Assembly: GCA_021848725.1 (NCBI GenBank)
Contig: JAJZTS010000014.1
Coordinates: forward strand, 1 to 42,878
DNA from: Pseudomonadota bacterium
GTDB taxonomy: Bacteria > Pseudomonadota > Gammaproteobacteria > Burkholderiales > Thiobacillaceae
Reading direction: 5' to 3'
DNA length: 42,878 nt
Made by a program: the position numbers and the translations under genes. Below the pieces are notes generated by a model that was given only the letters and a program-made list of their open reading frames with translations, was not told where the DNA came from and ran no database searches. Of this stretch, positions 7,591 to 16,297 are shown in pieces; positions within the stretch are counted from its first letter, which is position 1; each line of letters opens with the position of its first letter.

Positions 7591-9402
7591 CTAGTCCTTC
7601 GCCTCAATTTTGCCGTCCTTGAGGAAGAGCGAATTGAAGAGCCAGAGATAGAGGCCAATGCCGGCGGATAGGACTATGGTCCCGACCAATGCGACCAAGT
7701 GCACGACTTGCTCGCCCCCGTTCAGGCGCAGCGCCCGAAATATCGGAAGGCCCTTTAATTCGTTTTGGAAGCCGCTGCGGCTGAGCAGCAAACCGAGCAG
7801 GAAGACGGCAACGGCACGGAGCGCGTCGTACAGCGTGAGCGGGCTGGCGACCAGAACCCGATCGCCATAGTGGACGCAGCCAAACCCGATCAGGCCGGCC
7901 ACCGGCAAAAGATAGACCAGGCTGCGCAGGGTGGCCTGCCAGGGCGTCAGGAAGAATGGCCGGAAGAACTGGCGCGCGCCGACCTTGATCCGGCGATGCA
8001 GCCAGATCAAGCGCAGGTTGTCGCTCAGATAATGGCGAATCGCCAGGAACCGCCAATTTTGGCGCGGCCATCGACCGATGGAGAGCGTGCGCAATGGACC
8101 TTGTTCAATCCGCTCGTGCGCGAGGTTGTAGCCGTCATACATCAGGGCATAGGCCTCGGCATCGCTAAAGGCATCGAGATCGGTGCGAATGTTGGACAGG
8201 CGATAGATCGTCCCTTCGGGCCGATCGGCCGGGCCGGGAAAGTTGGGGTAATCGACGCTGTTGGCAAACGATTGGCGGGTATGGGCCAGGGCGTAGCCCT
8301 GCATGCCGCTTTCCCGGCGCAACTCGGCAATGGCCGGGTCGTTCAGGCTGCAAGTCGCCTGCAGCAGGGTATGGCCCGAATCCACCCGATACAGGATGTC
8401 GCTGCGGATCTTGTCCATCATCACTTCGTTGGCGCGTTGGGCCACCTGGAAAAACTTGGTGCCGAGGATGGGCCGGTCGTCGAGCTGGCCGCTGGCGTCG
8501 CTGATTACAAAATGCGTGCAGCGTTGACCGTACAAGGCGTCGACGCCCTGGTTGTCGTAGACGCCGCCATCGCACAGCTCGACGACGATGTCCTGGTTGG
8601 CGCCGATTTTATAGAGGTCGTGGATGGCCAGCGGCGGAAAGATGCCGGGCACGGCGGCCGAGGCGGCCACGGCGTCGGCCAGGGTCAGGCTGTTGAGCAC
8701 GCTCTGCCGCTTCTCGGGGACCGGCCACGTGTCCGCCGGCGGCGGCCGGCGGCCATCGAACCGCAAAATCGGCAGATAAAAACCGGCGTCGTTCTGGCGG
8801 GTGAAGGCGCACAGCGGCTCCGCTTCACCGACGTAGGAGCCGGTGAAATGCCAAGAGTGGCCGGTGTTCAGGCAGGTCGCGTTGATGACCAGAATGGGGA
8901 TCTTGTATTCCTGCGCGGCATTGTAGGTGTCGACCTCGACCGGATCGCCTTCCGGCGCGATGTGGATGTCGCGCAAGGCGATGTTGGGCTCGCCGCCGGC
9001 ATCGTCGTAAAAATAGTGGTTCAGCAATTCGGCCAGGTGATCGCTGCGGGAATAGTTTTCGCGCAGCATCTTGGCGTTCTTCCATGGGTTGAGGAACAAG
9101 CGCAGGCGGATATTTTTTTGCACCGCGACCAGAAAATCGCGCTCGATCTCCGCCACGATCTGGCGATAGATCGCCGGCGTCGGTTGCGGGCTGCCCGGCC
9201 GCCGGCCTTCGAGCAAGCGCTTCACCTTGAGGTAGTAATAGGCGCCGATGATCGAGCCGCCGGAAACGGTGGAGATCACGTCCACCTTGTGCAGCATTTC
9301 CCGTTCCGCCAGTGCGGCGAGCACGCCGATGTGGAACAGCGAGGCGCGAAAGCCGCCGCCGGAAAGGCAGAGGCCGAGTTTGTCGGGTGTCGTGGCGGTC
9401 AT
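7591..9402 (-). CDS. Patatin-like phospholipase with C-terminal membrane segments
   Basis: The product is 603 residues. The patatin catalytic features are visible: the glycine-rich oxyanion loop SGGGFRA at 14-20, the nucleophile in VSGGS with Ser about 47, and the dyad Asp in CDGG at about 278. Patatin enzymes hydrolyse acyl esters of phospholipids in the cytoplasm or at the inner membrane face. The C-terminal 150 residues hold three hydrophobic segments (LVYLLPVAGLIGFGCV; AVAVFLLGLLL; LVALVGTIVLSAGIGLYLWL), so the enzyme should be anchored in the inner membrane. There is no signal peptide. The ATG at 9402 has AAGGGGGG upstream. It follows the lysozyme-like gene by 16 bp and shares its type of ribosome site. 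No CD-NTase gene is nearby, so a CBASS CapV role is not supported. Confidence 0.87.
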   Translation of the reverse strand: MTATTPDKLGLCLSGGGFRASLFHIGVLAALAEREMLHKVDVISTVSGGSIIGAYYYLKVKRLLEGRRPGSPQPTPAIYRQIVAEIERDFLVAVQKNIRLRLFLNPWKNAKMLRENYSRSDHLAELLNHYFYDDAGGEPNIALRDIHIAPEGDPVEVDTYNAAQEYKIPILVINATCLNTGHSWHFTGSYVGEAEPLCAFTRQNDAGFYLPILRFDGRRPPPADTWPVPEKRQSVLNSLTLADAVAASAAVPGIFPPLAIHDLYKIGANQDIVVELCDGGVYDNQGVDALYGQRCTHFVISDASGQLDDRPILGTKFFQVAQRANEVMMDKIRSDILYRVDSGHTLLQATCSLNDPAIAELRRESGMQGYALAHTRQSFANSVDYPNFPGPADRPEGTIYRLSNIRTDLDAFSDAEAYALMYDGYNLAHERIEQGPLRTLSIGRWPRQNWRFLAIRHYLSDNLRLIWLHRRIKVGARQFFRPFFLTPWQATLRSLVYLLPVAGLIGFGCVHYGDRVLVASPLTLYDALRAVAVFLLGLLLSRSGFQNELKGLPIFRALRLNGGEQVVHLVALVGTIVLSAGIGLYLWLFNSLFLKDGKIEAKD

Positions 9403-9418
9403 GGTGCCCCCCTTGTGT

Positions 9419-10237
9419 CTACCAGCCGTGCAGCGCAAAAAAGCCGGCGCGGTTCAGCGTGTCCTTGCCGTAGTCGCGGCCGGCGGTGTAGTAGTCGATA
9501 TCGAGTTGGTTTTGCACCGCCTTGATGACATTGCCGGCACCGCAGTTGTAGGCGGCGAGCGCGGCCTGCATCAGGGCTTGGCCGGAGAGTTGCAATTTGC
9601 GTGCGAGGAGATCGCGGTTTTGCGCCAGCACCTGGCAGCCGTAGGCGATGTTGGCGGCCGGGTCTTGCCAGTTGCCGGTGCGGGCGAACTCGTGGGCGTC
9701 GTAATCGATCTGCATCAGGCCGCGGCCGAAGCCGCCGCCGTCGGGCGGCAAAGGCCCGGTGCGGTAGGTGGTGGGAAAGCGGCGTTGGGTAAAGTCGCCG
9801 GTACCGCCGGGGCCGATGGGTTTCAAGATCAGCCCCCAGTGCGATTCGCGCGAGCCGATGCCGCCGACGACGGCCGGCGCCAGATCATATTGTTGGGCGC
9901 TGGTTTGAAGGCTGCCGCGATACTTTGTGGCCTCGTTCAATTGGGCGAGCAGGTCGGGGTCGTTCGCGGCGTAGGTGGTGCCGGGCTGGCGGGTGTCCGG
10001 TGGGGGGGCGCCCAGCAGCTTGGCCCAGGTTTGCGGGCCGGCGATGCCGTCGTCGACCAGGCCGTGTTCGCTTTGGAATTGCGTCACGGCGGCCTCGGTG
10101 CCGCGGCCGAACAGACCGTCGACGTCCATGGCGTAGCCATGCTGTTTGAGCTGGGTTTGTAGTTCGCGAACCGCGCCCTGCAGGTCGGGCCGGGTATGCG
10201 GATAGCCGTCGAACAGGCGTAGCGTTGGATGTGGCAT
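9419..10237 (-). CDS. Peptidoglycan-binding lysozyme/transglycosylase-like enzyme
   Basis: The product is 272 residues. An N-terminal PG_binding_1 domain spans about 17-75 (LQTQLKQHGY, DGLFGRGTEAAVTQFQ). A goose-lysozyme/SLT-like domain follows, with the probable catalytic Glu131 in SRESHWG, GRGLMQID at 171-178 and AYNCGAGNV at 229-237. This enzyme class cleaves the glycan strand of peptidoglycan. No signal peptide or membrane segment is present, so like many phage endolysins it would need help to cross the inner membrane. The ATG at 10237 has AAGGGGG upstream. Two lipoprotein genes and a small gene lie upstream and a membrane patatin lies 16 bp downstream, which suggests joint action on the cell envelope. 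No other phage genes are near. Confidence 0.85.
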   Translation of the reverse strand: MPHPTLRLFDGYPHTRPDLQGAVRELQTQLKQHGYAMDVDGLFGRGTEAAVTQFQSEHGLVDDGIAGPQTWAKLLGAPPPDTRQPGTTYAANDPDLLAQLNEATKYRGSLQTSAQQYDLAPAVVGGIGSRESHWGLILKPIGPGGTGDFTQRRFPTTYRTGPLPPDGGGFGRGLMQIDYDAHEFARTGNWQDPAANIAYGCQVLAQNRDLLARKLQLSGQALMQAALAAYNCGAGNVIKAVQNQLDIDYYTAGRDYGKDTLNRAGFFALHGW

Positions 10238-10333
10238 GTTGGCCCCCTTGGTTTCAAACCATTCTCGGTACGGCACGCGGTGCTGCAAACCGAAGCCGCT
10301 CCGTGCCTAACAGGTGTCGAGCGCACGCGCCGA

Positions 10334-10870
10334 CTAATGCTCCTTGGTCATCTCTGCTGGCGCGATCTTGACGTCAAAAGGCGCGCGGCTATCGTAGTCG
10401 GTCTTCCAATAGCCATCGGCGTCCGGGTAGAGGATGCGTAGGCTGTCTTGCCAGCCAAGACTGAGGCCGAAGCAATCCTGGCCGCCGCGCAGGGCCAAAC
10501 CAATCCCGCTGGCGTGGTGCAACTGAGGCCCCTCGCCCGGCAGGTAGGAGGATCGAACCAGGCCAAGGTGGTTGCTGATGCCGTCGTCGTCTCGCCATCC
10601 GCCCGGTAGGCTGTGCGCGGATAGCTCGGGGCTGGCCGCCGCCAGGTCGGTTTGCTCGACGCCGATGAATAGTCCGGCGCAGCTCGCGTTGAGCCGGGCG
10701 ACAAACCCCAACTGGTTTGCCTGCACCATCGTGCCGGTCGGGCGTTGTTGGTAGCGCAGCCACATCAGGCCGGCGCGCTGTTGGCGGCCATCCGCGCCAA
10801 GCCAGGATACGGCGCAGCCTTGCAGGCTGGCGAGCAAGAGCGCGGATGCGGCCCACCGGCAAAACGCCAT
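10334..10870 (-). CDS. Uncharacterised lipoprotein (178 residues)
   Basis: The N-terminus is a lipoprotein signal: MAFCRW, a hydrophobic core, then the lipobox LQGC. The mature part is about 160 residues with no family I recognise. Visible features are several Trp and Gly residues, three further Cys, and the stretch GGQDCFGLSLGWQDSLRI near the C-terminus. The residue after Cys is Ala, which predicts sorting to the outer membrane. The ATG at 10870 shares its A with the TGA of the 59-codon gene before it, so translation is probably coupled; no separate strong ribosome site is present. The function is unknown. Confidence 0.7.
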   Translation of the reverse strand: MAFCRWAASALLLASLQGCAVSWLGADGRQQRAGLMWLRYQQRPTGTMVQANQLGFVARLNASCAGLFIGVEQTDLAAASPELSAHSLPGGWRDDDGISNHLGLVRSSYLPGEGPQLHHASGIGLALRGGQDCFGLSLGWQDSLRILYPDADGYWKTDYDSRAPFDVKIAPAEMTKEH

Positions 10871-11049
10871 CAGCCGGATTTTTGTAAAAACACCAACAGC
10901 CCGTCGTCGACCTCGGCGACGTGATAGGCCTGCCAATCGCTCTGGCCTTCCGCATTCAAGCGATCCAGATATTCGTTGATCTTGTTTTGGTCCGTGGCCA
11001 GATCGTCGAGTGAAATCTGGAGCTTGATAATTTGGTGCACCGTGGCCAT
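10870..11049 (-). CDS. Small protein, 59 residues, unknown function
   Basis: An ATG at 11049 with an excellent GGGAGGA ribosome site opens 59 codons starting MATVHQIIKLQISLDDL and ending in LLVFLQKSG, with a TGA that overlaps the next ATG by one base. There is no signal peptide, so it should be cytoplasmic. The pattern of a beta strand, a helix containing LDRLNAEGQSDWQAY, and a closing strand DGLLVFLQK faintly resembles the DUF4177 small-protein fold; this is inference. It sits 14 bp after the larger lipoprotein gene. The ribosome site, tight spacing and stop/start overlap make it a real gene despite its size. Confidence 0.7.
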   Translation of the reverse strand: MATVHQIIKLQISLDDLATDQNKINEYLDRLNAEGQSDWQAYHVAEVDDGLLVFLQKSG

Positions 11050-11063
11050 GTTGTCCTCCCTTT

Positions 11064-12050
11064 TTACTTCAACATCTGCTTTGCCTTGTCGCTGACGCTG
11101 AGGATATCCGCGCTGGTGAGACGAGGCATGACGTGGCTGCTGAAATAGTCACCCGCCTTGCCTTCCTTGTAATCGCCGGCCTTGCTGTTCGGATAGGTGG
11201 CTTGCACCCAATCGAAGAAGGCCTGGACCTTGCCCGTGCTCTGTTCGGTATTGAGCAGTTGCCGGAGGTCGTTTTTTGCCTGGGAGACCTTGGAATCCGT
11301 ATAGCCGGGATCGCTGCCTTGGGCGATCTTGGTCAGTTTGGCTTTGATGTCGTCCCGTTTCACCAGTTTTTCTGCGGCGCTGCCGGTGGCGAAGCTCTGT
11401 ACGATGCGGACCCCGGCCCGATCGAAACGGGTGGGGTGCTCGCCGACCTCTTTTTCGATCCAGCTATACCCGCCATCCGGCTTGTTCTGGTCTTTGCCCG
11501 AGGTATCGATCGAGATGTCGGCGTAGACCGAGGCGACTTCGTCTTGGCCAGGCTTGATGGGAATGAGCGTGGCCTCGGATCGTCGATAGAGCGTGGAGCC
11601 GGAGCCGGGTAGGCCGTTATTGTCGATCTGGATGTTCAGTAGGCTGAAGCTCGCGTCGGTGGCGAACACGATGGGTTGACCCAGCTTCTTGCCTGCGGCC
11701 GCCCCTGGCGCGGCCGGCGCTGAATTTGTGCTTGGCGCGGCCTTGCCGACATTATTGTCCGCGGCCAGGTCGGCCGCCTTGCCGGTGGCAAAGATTTGCT
11801 TGATCCGCACATCGAACAGCGAGAGGTCGGCATCCAGGCCACCCAGGACCGAATGGGCGCTGCCATCCGATTTGGCCGGCACGATGGCGGCTTCGGTCCG
11901 GTCATAGCCGATGTTGCCGCGAGGCGAGCCGTTGGTGGCGGAGATGTCGATGCCGACCGAAGTCTTGGTGCTAAAGAACAGCGATTCCGAGGCGCAGCCT
12001 GCGGTGAAAATGAGCGGCGTTGCCAGGAGATAGGTCAAATGGCGTTTCAT
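11064..12050 (-). CDS. Lipoprotein with an internally repeated domain
   Basis: The product is 328 residues and begins with a lipoprotein signal peptide whose lipobox FTAGC places the lipidated Cys at 19. Two related segments follow: one with GYDRTEAAIVP (48-58) leading to IFATGKAADL (86-95), the other with LYRRSEATLIP (154-164) leading to SFATGSAAEKL (209-219). They are joined by an Ala/Pro/Gly linker (about 100-121). The predicted beta-rich segments look like an ancient duplication. A helical C-terminal region (about 220-328) follows. No named family is recognised. The ATG at 12050 has a GGGGGGAAG ribosome site. It is the first gene of the minus-strand run that ends with the lysozyme and patatin genes. 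Confidence 0.72.
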   Translation of the reverse strand: MKRHLTYLLATPLIFTAGCASESLFFSTKTSVGIDISATNGSPRGNIGYDRTEAAIVPAKSDGSAHSVLGGLDADLSLFDVRIKQIFATGKAADLAADNNVGKAAPSTNSAPAAPGAAAGKKLGQPIVFATDASFSLLNIQIDNNGLPGSGSTLYRRSEATLIPIKPGQDEVASVYADISIDTSGKDQNKPDGGYSWIEKEVGEHPTRFDRAGVRIVQSFATGSAAEKLVKRDDIKAKLTKIAQGSDPGYTDSKVSQAKNDLRQLLNTEQSTGKVQAFFDWVQATYPNSKAGDYKEGKAGDYFSSHVMPRLTSADILSVSDKAKQMLK

Positions 12051-12346
12051 TGCTTCCCCCCGTTTGTTGTGGCATGCATTGATTGCATCGCGACCAAACC
12101 GTTCGTGTTATTGGACTGGTGTCGGCCGGACGGTCGTGTTTGTCTGCATTATCTCCCCGGGCCTCGAACAGTGCTCGGGCTGCCATCGCTTTGATTATCG
12201 GGAGCGCTTCAATTATCGCCGAATCTTGTCGATATCCGTCAAGTGGCGGCGGCTTGTTTATTAGCGCTCTTGGGGCGCATCGATTATCCTCCGGGGCTTG
12301 CCGCCCAAGGGGCGCTGGTTTGTTTTTACTTGAAAATCAATAAGAC
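12051..12346. other. Divergent intergenic region between lipoprotein operon and kinase
   Basis: This 296-bp gap must hold the promoters of both the minus-strand lipoprotein operon and the plus-strand hybrid kinase. I see three copies of ATTATC (12194, 12212 and 12283), the first two 18 bp apart, but no pair of strong -35/-10 boxes. No small ORF with a ribosome site was found. Confidence 0.3.
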
Positions 12347-14728
12347 ATGCGATTTAGAGCGCTGCTGAGTTGGGTCATCTTGTCGTGCTGGCTCCTGCCG
12401 GCACAAGCAGTCCAGGCGGCGCAAGCTCCCAATGGCGGGCCGGCGGTCGATGCCAGCGTGGCCGAGGCGGCGCTGGTGCCTTGGTCGATCATTACCAAAG
12501 ACCCCAGCAATGAACTGACTGCCGACGAGGTGCTGCAACTTGCCGGCAATGGGCAGCCGGCGCAGGGTGGGGCCTTCGCCAATTTCGGTTTCACTCGCGC
12601 CAGCTATTGGTTCTCGGTTGTGCTCGATAACCCCGGGGCATCCCCGCTCAAAAGGCTATTGGTTGTCGAGCCGAGCTGGCTTGATGACGTTCAAGTCACC
12701 TTGATTTATCCCGATGGCAGCAGGCAGATTTATCAAGGCGGCGACAATTTCGTGTTTGGGCAACGCGCCGTGCCGAACGAGAACGCCAATTTCGATCTGA
12801 CGCTGCCATCGGGCAAGAGCCGCTTGTTGGTACGCACGCAGACGCGCGATCCCTTCCAGGTTGGGATGACGCTTTGGGAGCGCAGCGCCTTCTTCCAGGC
12901 GGACGGTAAGTTATCCCGCTACTTTGGCTTGCTCTATGGCGCAATCGGCGCGTTGCTTTTATTTAATCTGGTCTTGTTTTTTTCGGCGCGCGACAAGGTC
13001 TATGCGGCTTACGTCGGCTACTTGATCGCGTTTTTGGCCGGCCACGCCACCTACAACGGGCTCGTATATCCACGGCTCTGGTCGAACTCGCCGGAATGGA
13101 GCAACTGGATACATTCGATCACCATCTATTCGTTCGCGCTGGCCGGGCTGTATTTTGCCACTCAATTTTTGGAGTTGCGCACCAGGCTCCATCGGGTTTA
13201 TCGCTGGGTGCAAGTGTTGGCGCTGACGATTGGCGGGTCTTTTATCCTGACCGCGCTGGGCGGCTATGGCCTCCATGTGGTCAGCGCGATCCTGTGGGTT
13301 GCGATCTATGCGCCGCTCGTGCTTTTGGCGGGTGTGTTATCGCTGATGGCGGGTAATCGCGCAGCCAGATATTTTCTAACGGCGGCGGCGGCAGGTTTTG
13401 TCGGCGCCTGCATTACCGCCTTGACCGCCGCCGGCTTCATCCCGTTCACGTTCTATACCTTCCGCGCGCTCGACTTCGGCATGTTGATCGATGCCGTGTT
13501 GTTGTCGCTCGCCTTGGCCGACCGCCTTCGGCTATCCCGTGCCGAGGCAGAGCAGGCGAAAGCCAAGCTGATCGAGACTACGCGCACCTATGCCCAGAAA
13601 TTGGAAGAGACGGTGGCCGTGCGCACGGCCGAGTTGCGTCAGGCCAATGCGACCAAGGATAAATTCTTCTCGATCGTTGCGCACGATTTGCGCGGGCCGA
13701 TCGGTAGCTTGTCGGTGATGTTCAACGATGTCGTGGCCTCCAAGGCGGAGATGACCGACGAGATCTTGGACATGGCCCGGGCTACGACCAAGAACACCAG
13801 TCTCTTTCTGGAAGAACTATTGACTTGGGCGCGTAGCCAGCGAGGCGAGATCGACTGCAATCCCCAGGCGGTCAATGTGAGCAATGTGTTGCTGGAGACG
13901 CAAGCCTTGTTTGCCACGCAGGCTCGGGCCAAGGATGTGCGGCTCGACTTCGGGGTCGGCGGCGCGTGCTGGGTCTATGCCGATCCGGCGATGGTCCACA
14001 CGGTCTTGCGCAATCTGACCCACAACGCCTTGAAGTTCACCGGTCGCGGTGGCTCTGTGCGTGCCGGTCTGAGCCGGGAAGGGGATCGCTGCGTGGTGTC
14101 GATCATCGATAGCGGCGTCGGTATGGACGACAAGACGCGGGAGCAGATATTCCGCCTCGACGTGAAAGCGCATTCGTCGCGCGGTACGCAGAATGAATCG
14201 GGTACCGGGCTCGGTTTGATCCTGTGCAAAGAGTTCGTCGAAAAGAACGGCGGCACGATCGGTGTGCGCAGTCAGTTTGGCCGGGGCTCGACCTTCTGGT
14301 TCAGCTTGCCGGCGGCCAGCGCGGACAAGATCGTCGACCCCCAGTTGGCCTTGGAGAAGATCAAATCTTTGAAAGTGCTGGTCGTGGAAGACGATCCCTT
14401 GCACCGCGAAGCGAATGCCAAGGTCTTGCGCGATTTGGCGTGCACCCCCGCCTTCGCGGCCAATGGCGACGAAGCGGTTCGCATGGCGGCGGTGGGCGGT
14501 TTCGATCTGATCCTGATGGATATCGACATCCCGCAGATCGATGGCATCGAGGCGACCCGGCGTATCCGAGAACAGGCCGGCGACAGTCTGATCGTGTCGT
14601 TGTCTTCCTATTCCCGGCAGGAATTGAACCGTTTGGCCGAAGGCGTGCAGTTCGATGCCTGTCTGGATAAGCCGCTGTCCAAAGACGCTTTGCTCGGCGT
14701 GATTGCCAATCTTTTCCGTAACGCCTAA
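12347..14728 (+). CDS. Hybrid sensor histidine kinase with 7TMR-DISM sensor
   Basis: The product is 793 residues. In order: a signal peptide (1-24), a periplasmic 7TMR-DISMED2-type beta domain (about 40-185, ending near MTLWERSAFF), a seven-helix 7TMR-DISM membrane domain (about 195-400), a short coiled coil (405-435), HisKA with phospho-acceptor His446 in SIVAHDLRGP, a HATPase_c domain (NLTHNALKF, DSGVGM, GTGLGL), and a C-terminal receiver domain with phospho-Asp725 in LILMDIDIP and the conserved Lys in CLDKPLS. All key residues are intact. DISM sensors often bind carbohydrate or small ligands. No output regulator gene adjoins it. It is divergent from the lipoprotein/lysozyme/patatin operon and its stop overlaps the comM stop by four bases tail to tail. 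Confidence 0.9.
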   Translation: MRFRALLSWVILSCWLLPAQAVQAAQAPNGGPAVDASVAEAALVPWSIITKDPSNELTADEVLQLAGNGQPAQGGAFANFGFTRASYWFSVVLDNPGASPLKRLLVVEPSWLDDVQVTLIYPDGSRQIYQGGDNFVFGQRAVPNENANFDLTLPSGKSRLLVRTQTRDPFQVGMTLWERSAFFQADGKLSRYFGLLYGAIGALLLFNLVLFFSARDKVYAAYVGYLIAFLAGHATYNGLVYPRLWSNSPEWSNWIHSITIYSFALAGLYFATQFLELRTRLHRVYRWVQVLALTIGGSFILTALGGYGLHVVSAILWVAIYAPLVLLAGVLSLMAGNRAARYFLTAAAAGFVGACITALTAAGFIPFTFYTFRALDFGMLIDAVLLSLALADRLRLSRAEAEQAKAKLIETTRTYAQKLEETVAVRTAELRQANATKDKFFSIVAHDLRGPIGSLSVMFNDVVASKAEMTDEILDMARATTKNTSLFLEELLTWARSQRGEIDCNPQAVNVSNVLLETQALFATQARAKDVRLDFGVGGACWVYADPAMVHTVLRNLTHNALKFTGRGGSVRAGLSREGDRCVVSIIDSGVGMDDKTREQIFRLDVKAHSSRGTQNESGTGLGLILCKEFVEKNGGTIGVRSQFGRGSTFWFSLPAASADKIVDPQLALEKIKSLKVLVVEDDPLHREANAKVLRDLACTPAFAANGDEAVRMAAVGGFDLILMDIDIPQIDGIEATRRIREQAGDSLIVSLSSYSRQELNRLAEGVQFDACLDKPLSKDALLGVIANLFRNA

Positions 14729-16221
14729 GCCCGGTCGAAGCGCCGGTATTGCACCGCCTCGGCAACATGGCCGGCGTGGATGGCCGGCTGGCCGTCGAGG
14801 TCGGCCAAGGTGCGTGCGACCTTGAGGATGCGGTGGAAGGCGCGTGCCGACAGGCTCAGCCGCGCGATGGCCTGCTTGAGCAAATCTTCTCCCGCTTGGT
14901 CTGGCCGGCAGTGCCGGTCGATCTGGGCATTGTCGAGCAAGGCGTTCGCCGTGCCCTGTCGTTCTCGTTGCCGCGCATGGGCCGCGGCGACGCGCGCGCG
15001 CACGATGTCGGAGGTCTCGCCTGACGGCGCCTGGACGAGGTCGCGTTCCGACAGGGCGGGGACCTCGATCTGCAGGTCGATGCGGTCGAGCAAGGGCCCC
15101 GAAATGCGCGCGCGATAACGCACCACCTGTTCCGGCGTGCAGCGACACTTGCCCGAGGGGTGGCCGAGCCAGCCGCATGGGCACGGGTTCATCGCGGCGA
15201 CCAATTGGAAGCGGGCGGGGAATTCGGCCTGGCGCGCTGCGCGCGAGATCGTGATGTGGCCGCTCTCCAGGGGTTCGCGCAGCATCTCCAAGGCCTTGCG
15301 ATCAAACTCGGGCAATTCGTCGAGAAAGAGTACCCCGTGATGGGCGAGGCTGATCTCGCCGGGCCTCGGCACACTCCCGCCACCGACGAGGGCCACGGCC
15401 GAGGCGGAGTGGTGCGGTGAGCGATAGGGCCTTTGGCGCCAGCGCTCGGTCTGGAACACCCCCGCGAGCGATTGCACCGCGGCCGCTTCCAGCGCCTCTG
15501 GTTCGGTCATGTCCGGCAGGATGCCGGGCAGGCGTTGCGCCAGCATGGACTTGCCGGTGCCGGGCGGGCCGCTCATCAACAGCGAATGGCCGCCGGCCGC
15601 GGCGACTTCCAGCGCGCGGCGTGGGCCGGCCTGGCCTTTCACGTCGGCCAGATCGGCCTGGACAGCGAGGCCGGACGCCAGCGGCTCGGCCCGCGCGCGT
15701 GCCAATTCGGCGCGGCCGCTCAAGTGGGCGCATACCTCCAAGAGCGAGCGGGCCCCGAGGATGTCGGCGGCCTCGGCCAGGGCGGCCTCGCGTGCGCTGG
15801 CCTCGGGCAGGATAAAGGCGCGGCCGGAACCGGCGGCGGCCAGCACCATGGCCAAGGCGCCGCGTACCGGGCGCAAGCCGCCGGTCAGTGCCAACTCGCC
15901 GGCGAACTCGTAGCGGTCGAGCCGATTGCCGGGTAGCTGGCCCGACGCAGCGAGCAGGCCGAGCGCGATCGGCAGGTCGAAGCGGCCCGATTCCTTGGGC
16001 AGATCGGCGGGCGCCAAATTGACCGTGATCCGGCGGGCCGGGAATTCGAAGCCGGATTGCAGGATGGCGGCACGCACGCGGTCGCGCGCCTCTTTCACCT
16101 CGGCTTCGGGCAGGCCGACCAGCGTGAAGCTGGGCAGGCCGTTGGCGAGGTGCGTCTCCACCACGACCTCGGGTGCATCCATGCCGGCGGCAGCGCGGCT
16201 GTAGAGCACGGCTAAGCTCAT
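14725..16221 (-). CDS. comM: YifB/ComM-family Mg-chelatase-like AAA ATPase
   Basis: The product is 498 residues, the usual ComM length. The N-terminal Lon-like ChlI domain spans about 20-145 (GLPSFTLVGLPEAEVKEARDR begins it). The AAA core carries the Walker A loop SGPPGTGKS and Walker B LFLDELPEF, and a zinc-binding loop NPCPCGWLG...CRC and the C-terminal Mg_chelatase_C domain follow. ComM is a hexameric helicase that promotes branch migration during integration of DNA taken up by natural transformation. The ATG at 16221 has GGGAGA upstream. It follows the PhnD-like gene by 65 bp and converges with the hybrid kinase gene. Confidence 0.92.
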   Translation of the reverse strand: MSLAVLYSRAAAGMDAPEVVVETHLANGLPSFTLVGLPEAEVKEARDRVRAAILQSGFEFPARRITVNLAPADLPKESGRFDLPIALGLLAASGQLPGNRLDRYEFAGELALTGGLRPVRGALAMVLAAAGSGRAFILPEASAREAALAEAADILGARSLLEVCAHLSGRAELARARAEPLASGLAVQADLADVKGQAGPRRALEVAAAGGHSLLMSGPPGTGKSMLAQRLPGILPDMTEPEALEAAAVQSLAGVFQTERWRQRPYRSPHHSASAVALVGGGSVPRPGEISLAHHGVLFLDELPEFDRKALEMLREPLESGHITISRAARQAEFPARFQLVAAMNPCPCGWLGHPSGKCRCTPEQVVRYRARISGPLLDRIDLQIEVPALSERDLVQAPSGETSDIVRARVAAAHARQRERQGTANALLDNAQIDRHCRPDQAGEDLLKQAIARLSLSARAFHRILKVARTLADLDGQPAIHAGHVAEAVQYRRFDRA

Positions 16222-16268
16222 GCAATCTCCCTATGTTTTTATCTGCCGGCGTTGCCGGCTGCGCAGCG

Positions 16269-16297
16269 ATTATCGCGCCGGTGCGCTTATTTTTGAA
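16269..16297 (-). promoter_or_regulatory. Possible sigma-70 promoter of comM
   Basis: On the minus strand TTCAAA, 17 bases, GATAAT. The -10 box is in the gap before comM and the -35 box lies in the last codons of the PhnD-like gene. The same GCGATTATCGCGC string (plus strand) also occurs before the VIT-family gene at about 7574-7586. Confidence 0.35.

Noticed and set aside
7591-9402. CBASS CapV effector
   Set aside because: The patatin has membrane segments and lies with lysozyme and lipoprotein genes; no cyclic-nucleotide synthase or Cap gene is in the window.
9419-12050. Prophage lysis cassette
   Set aside because: No holin, spanin pair, structural or integrase genes adjoin, and composition is like the chromosome; kept only as a speculative comparison.
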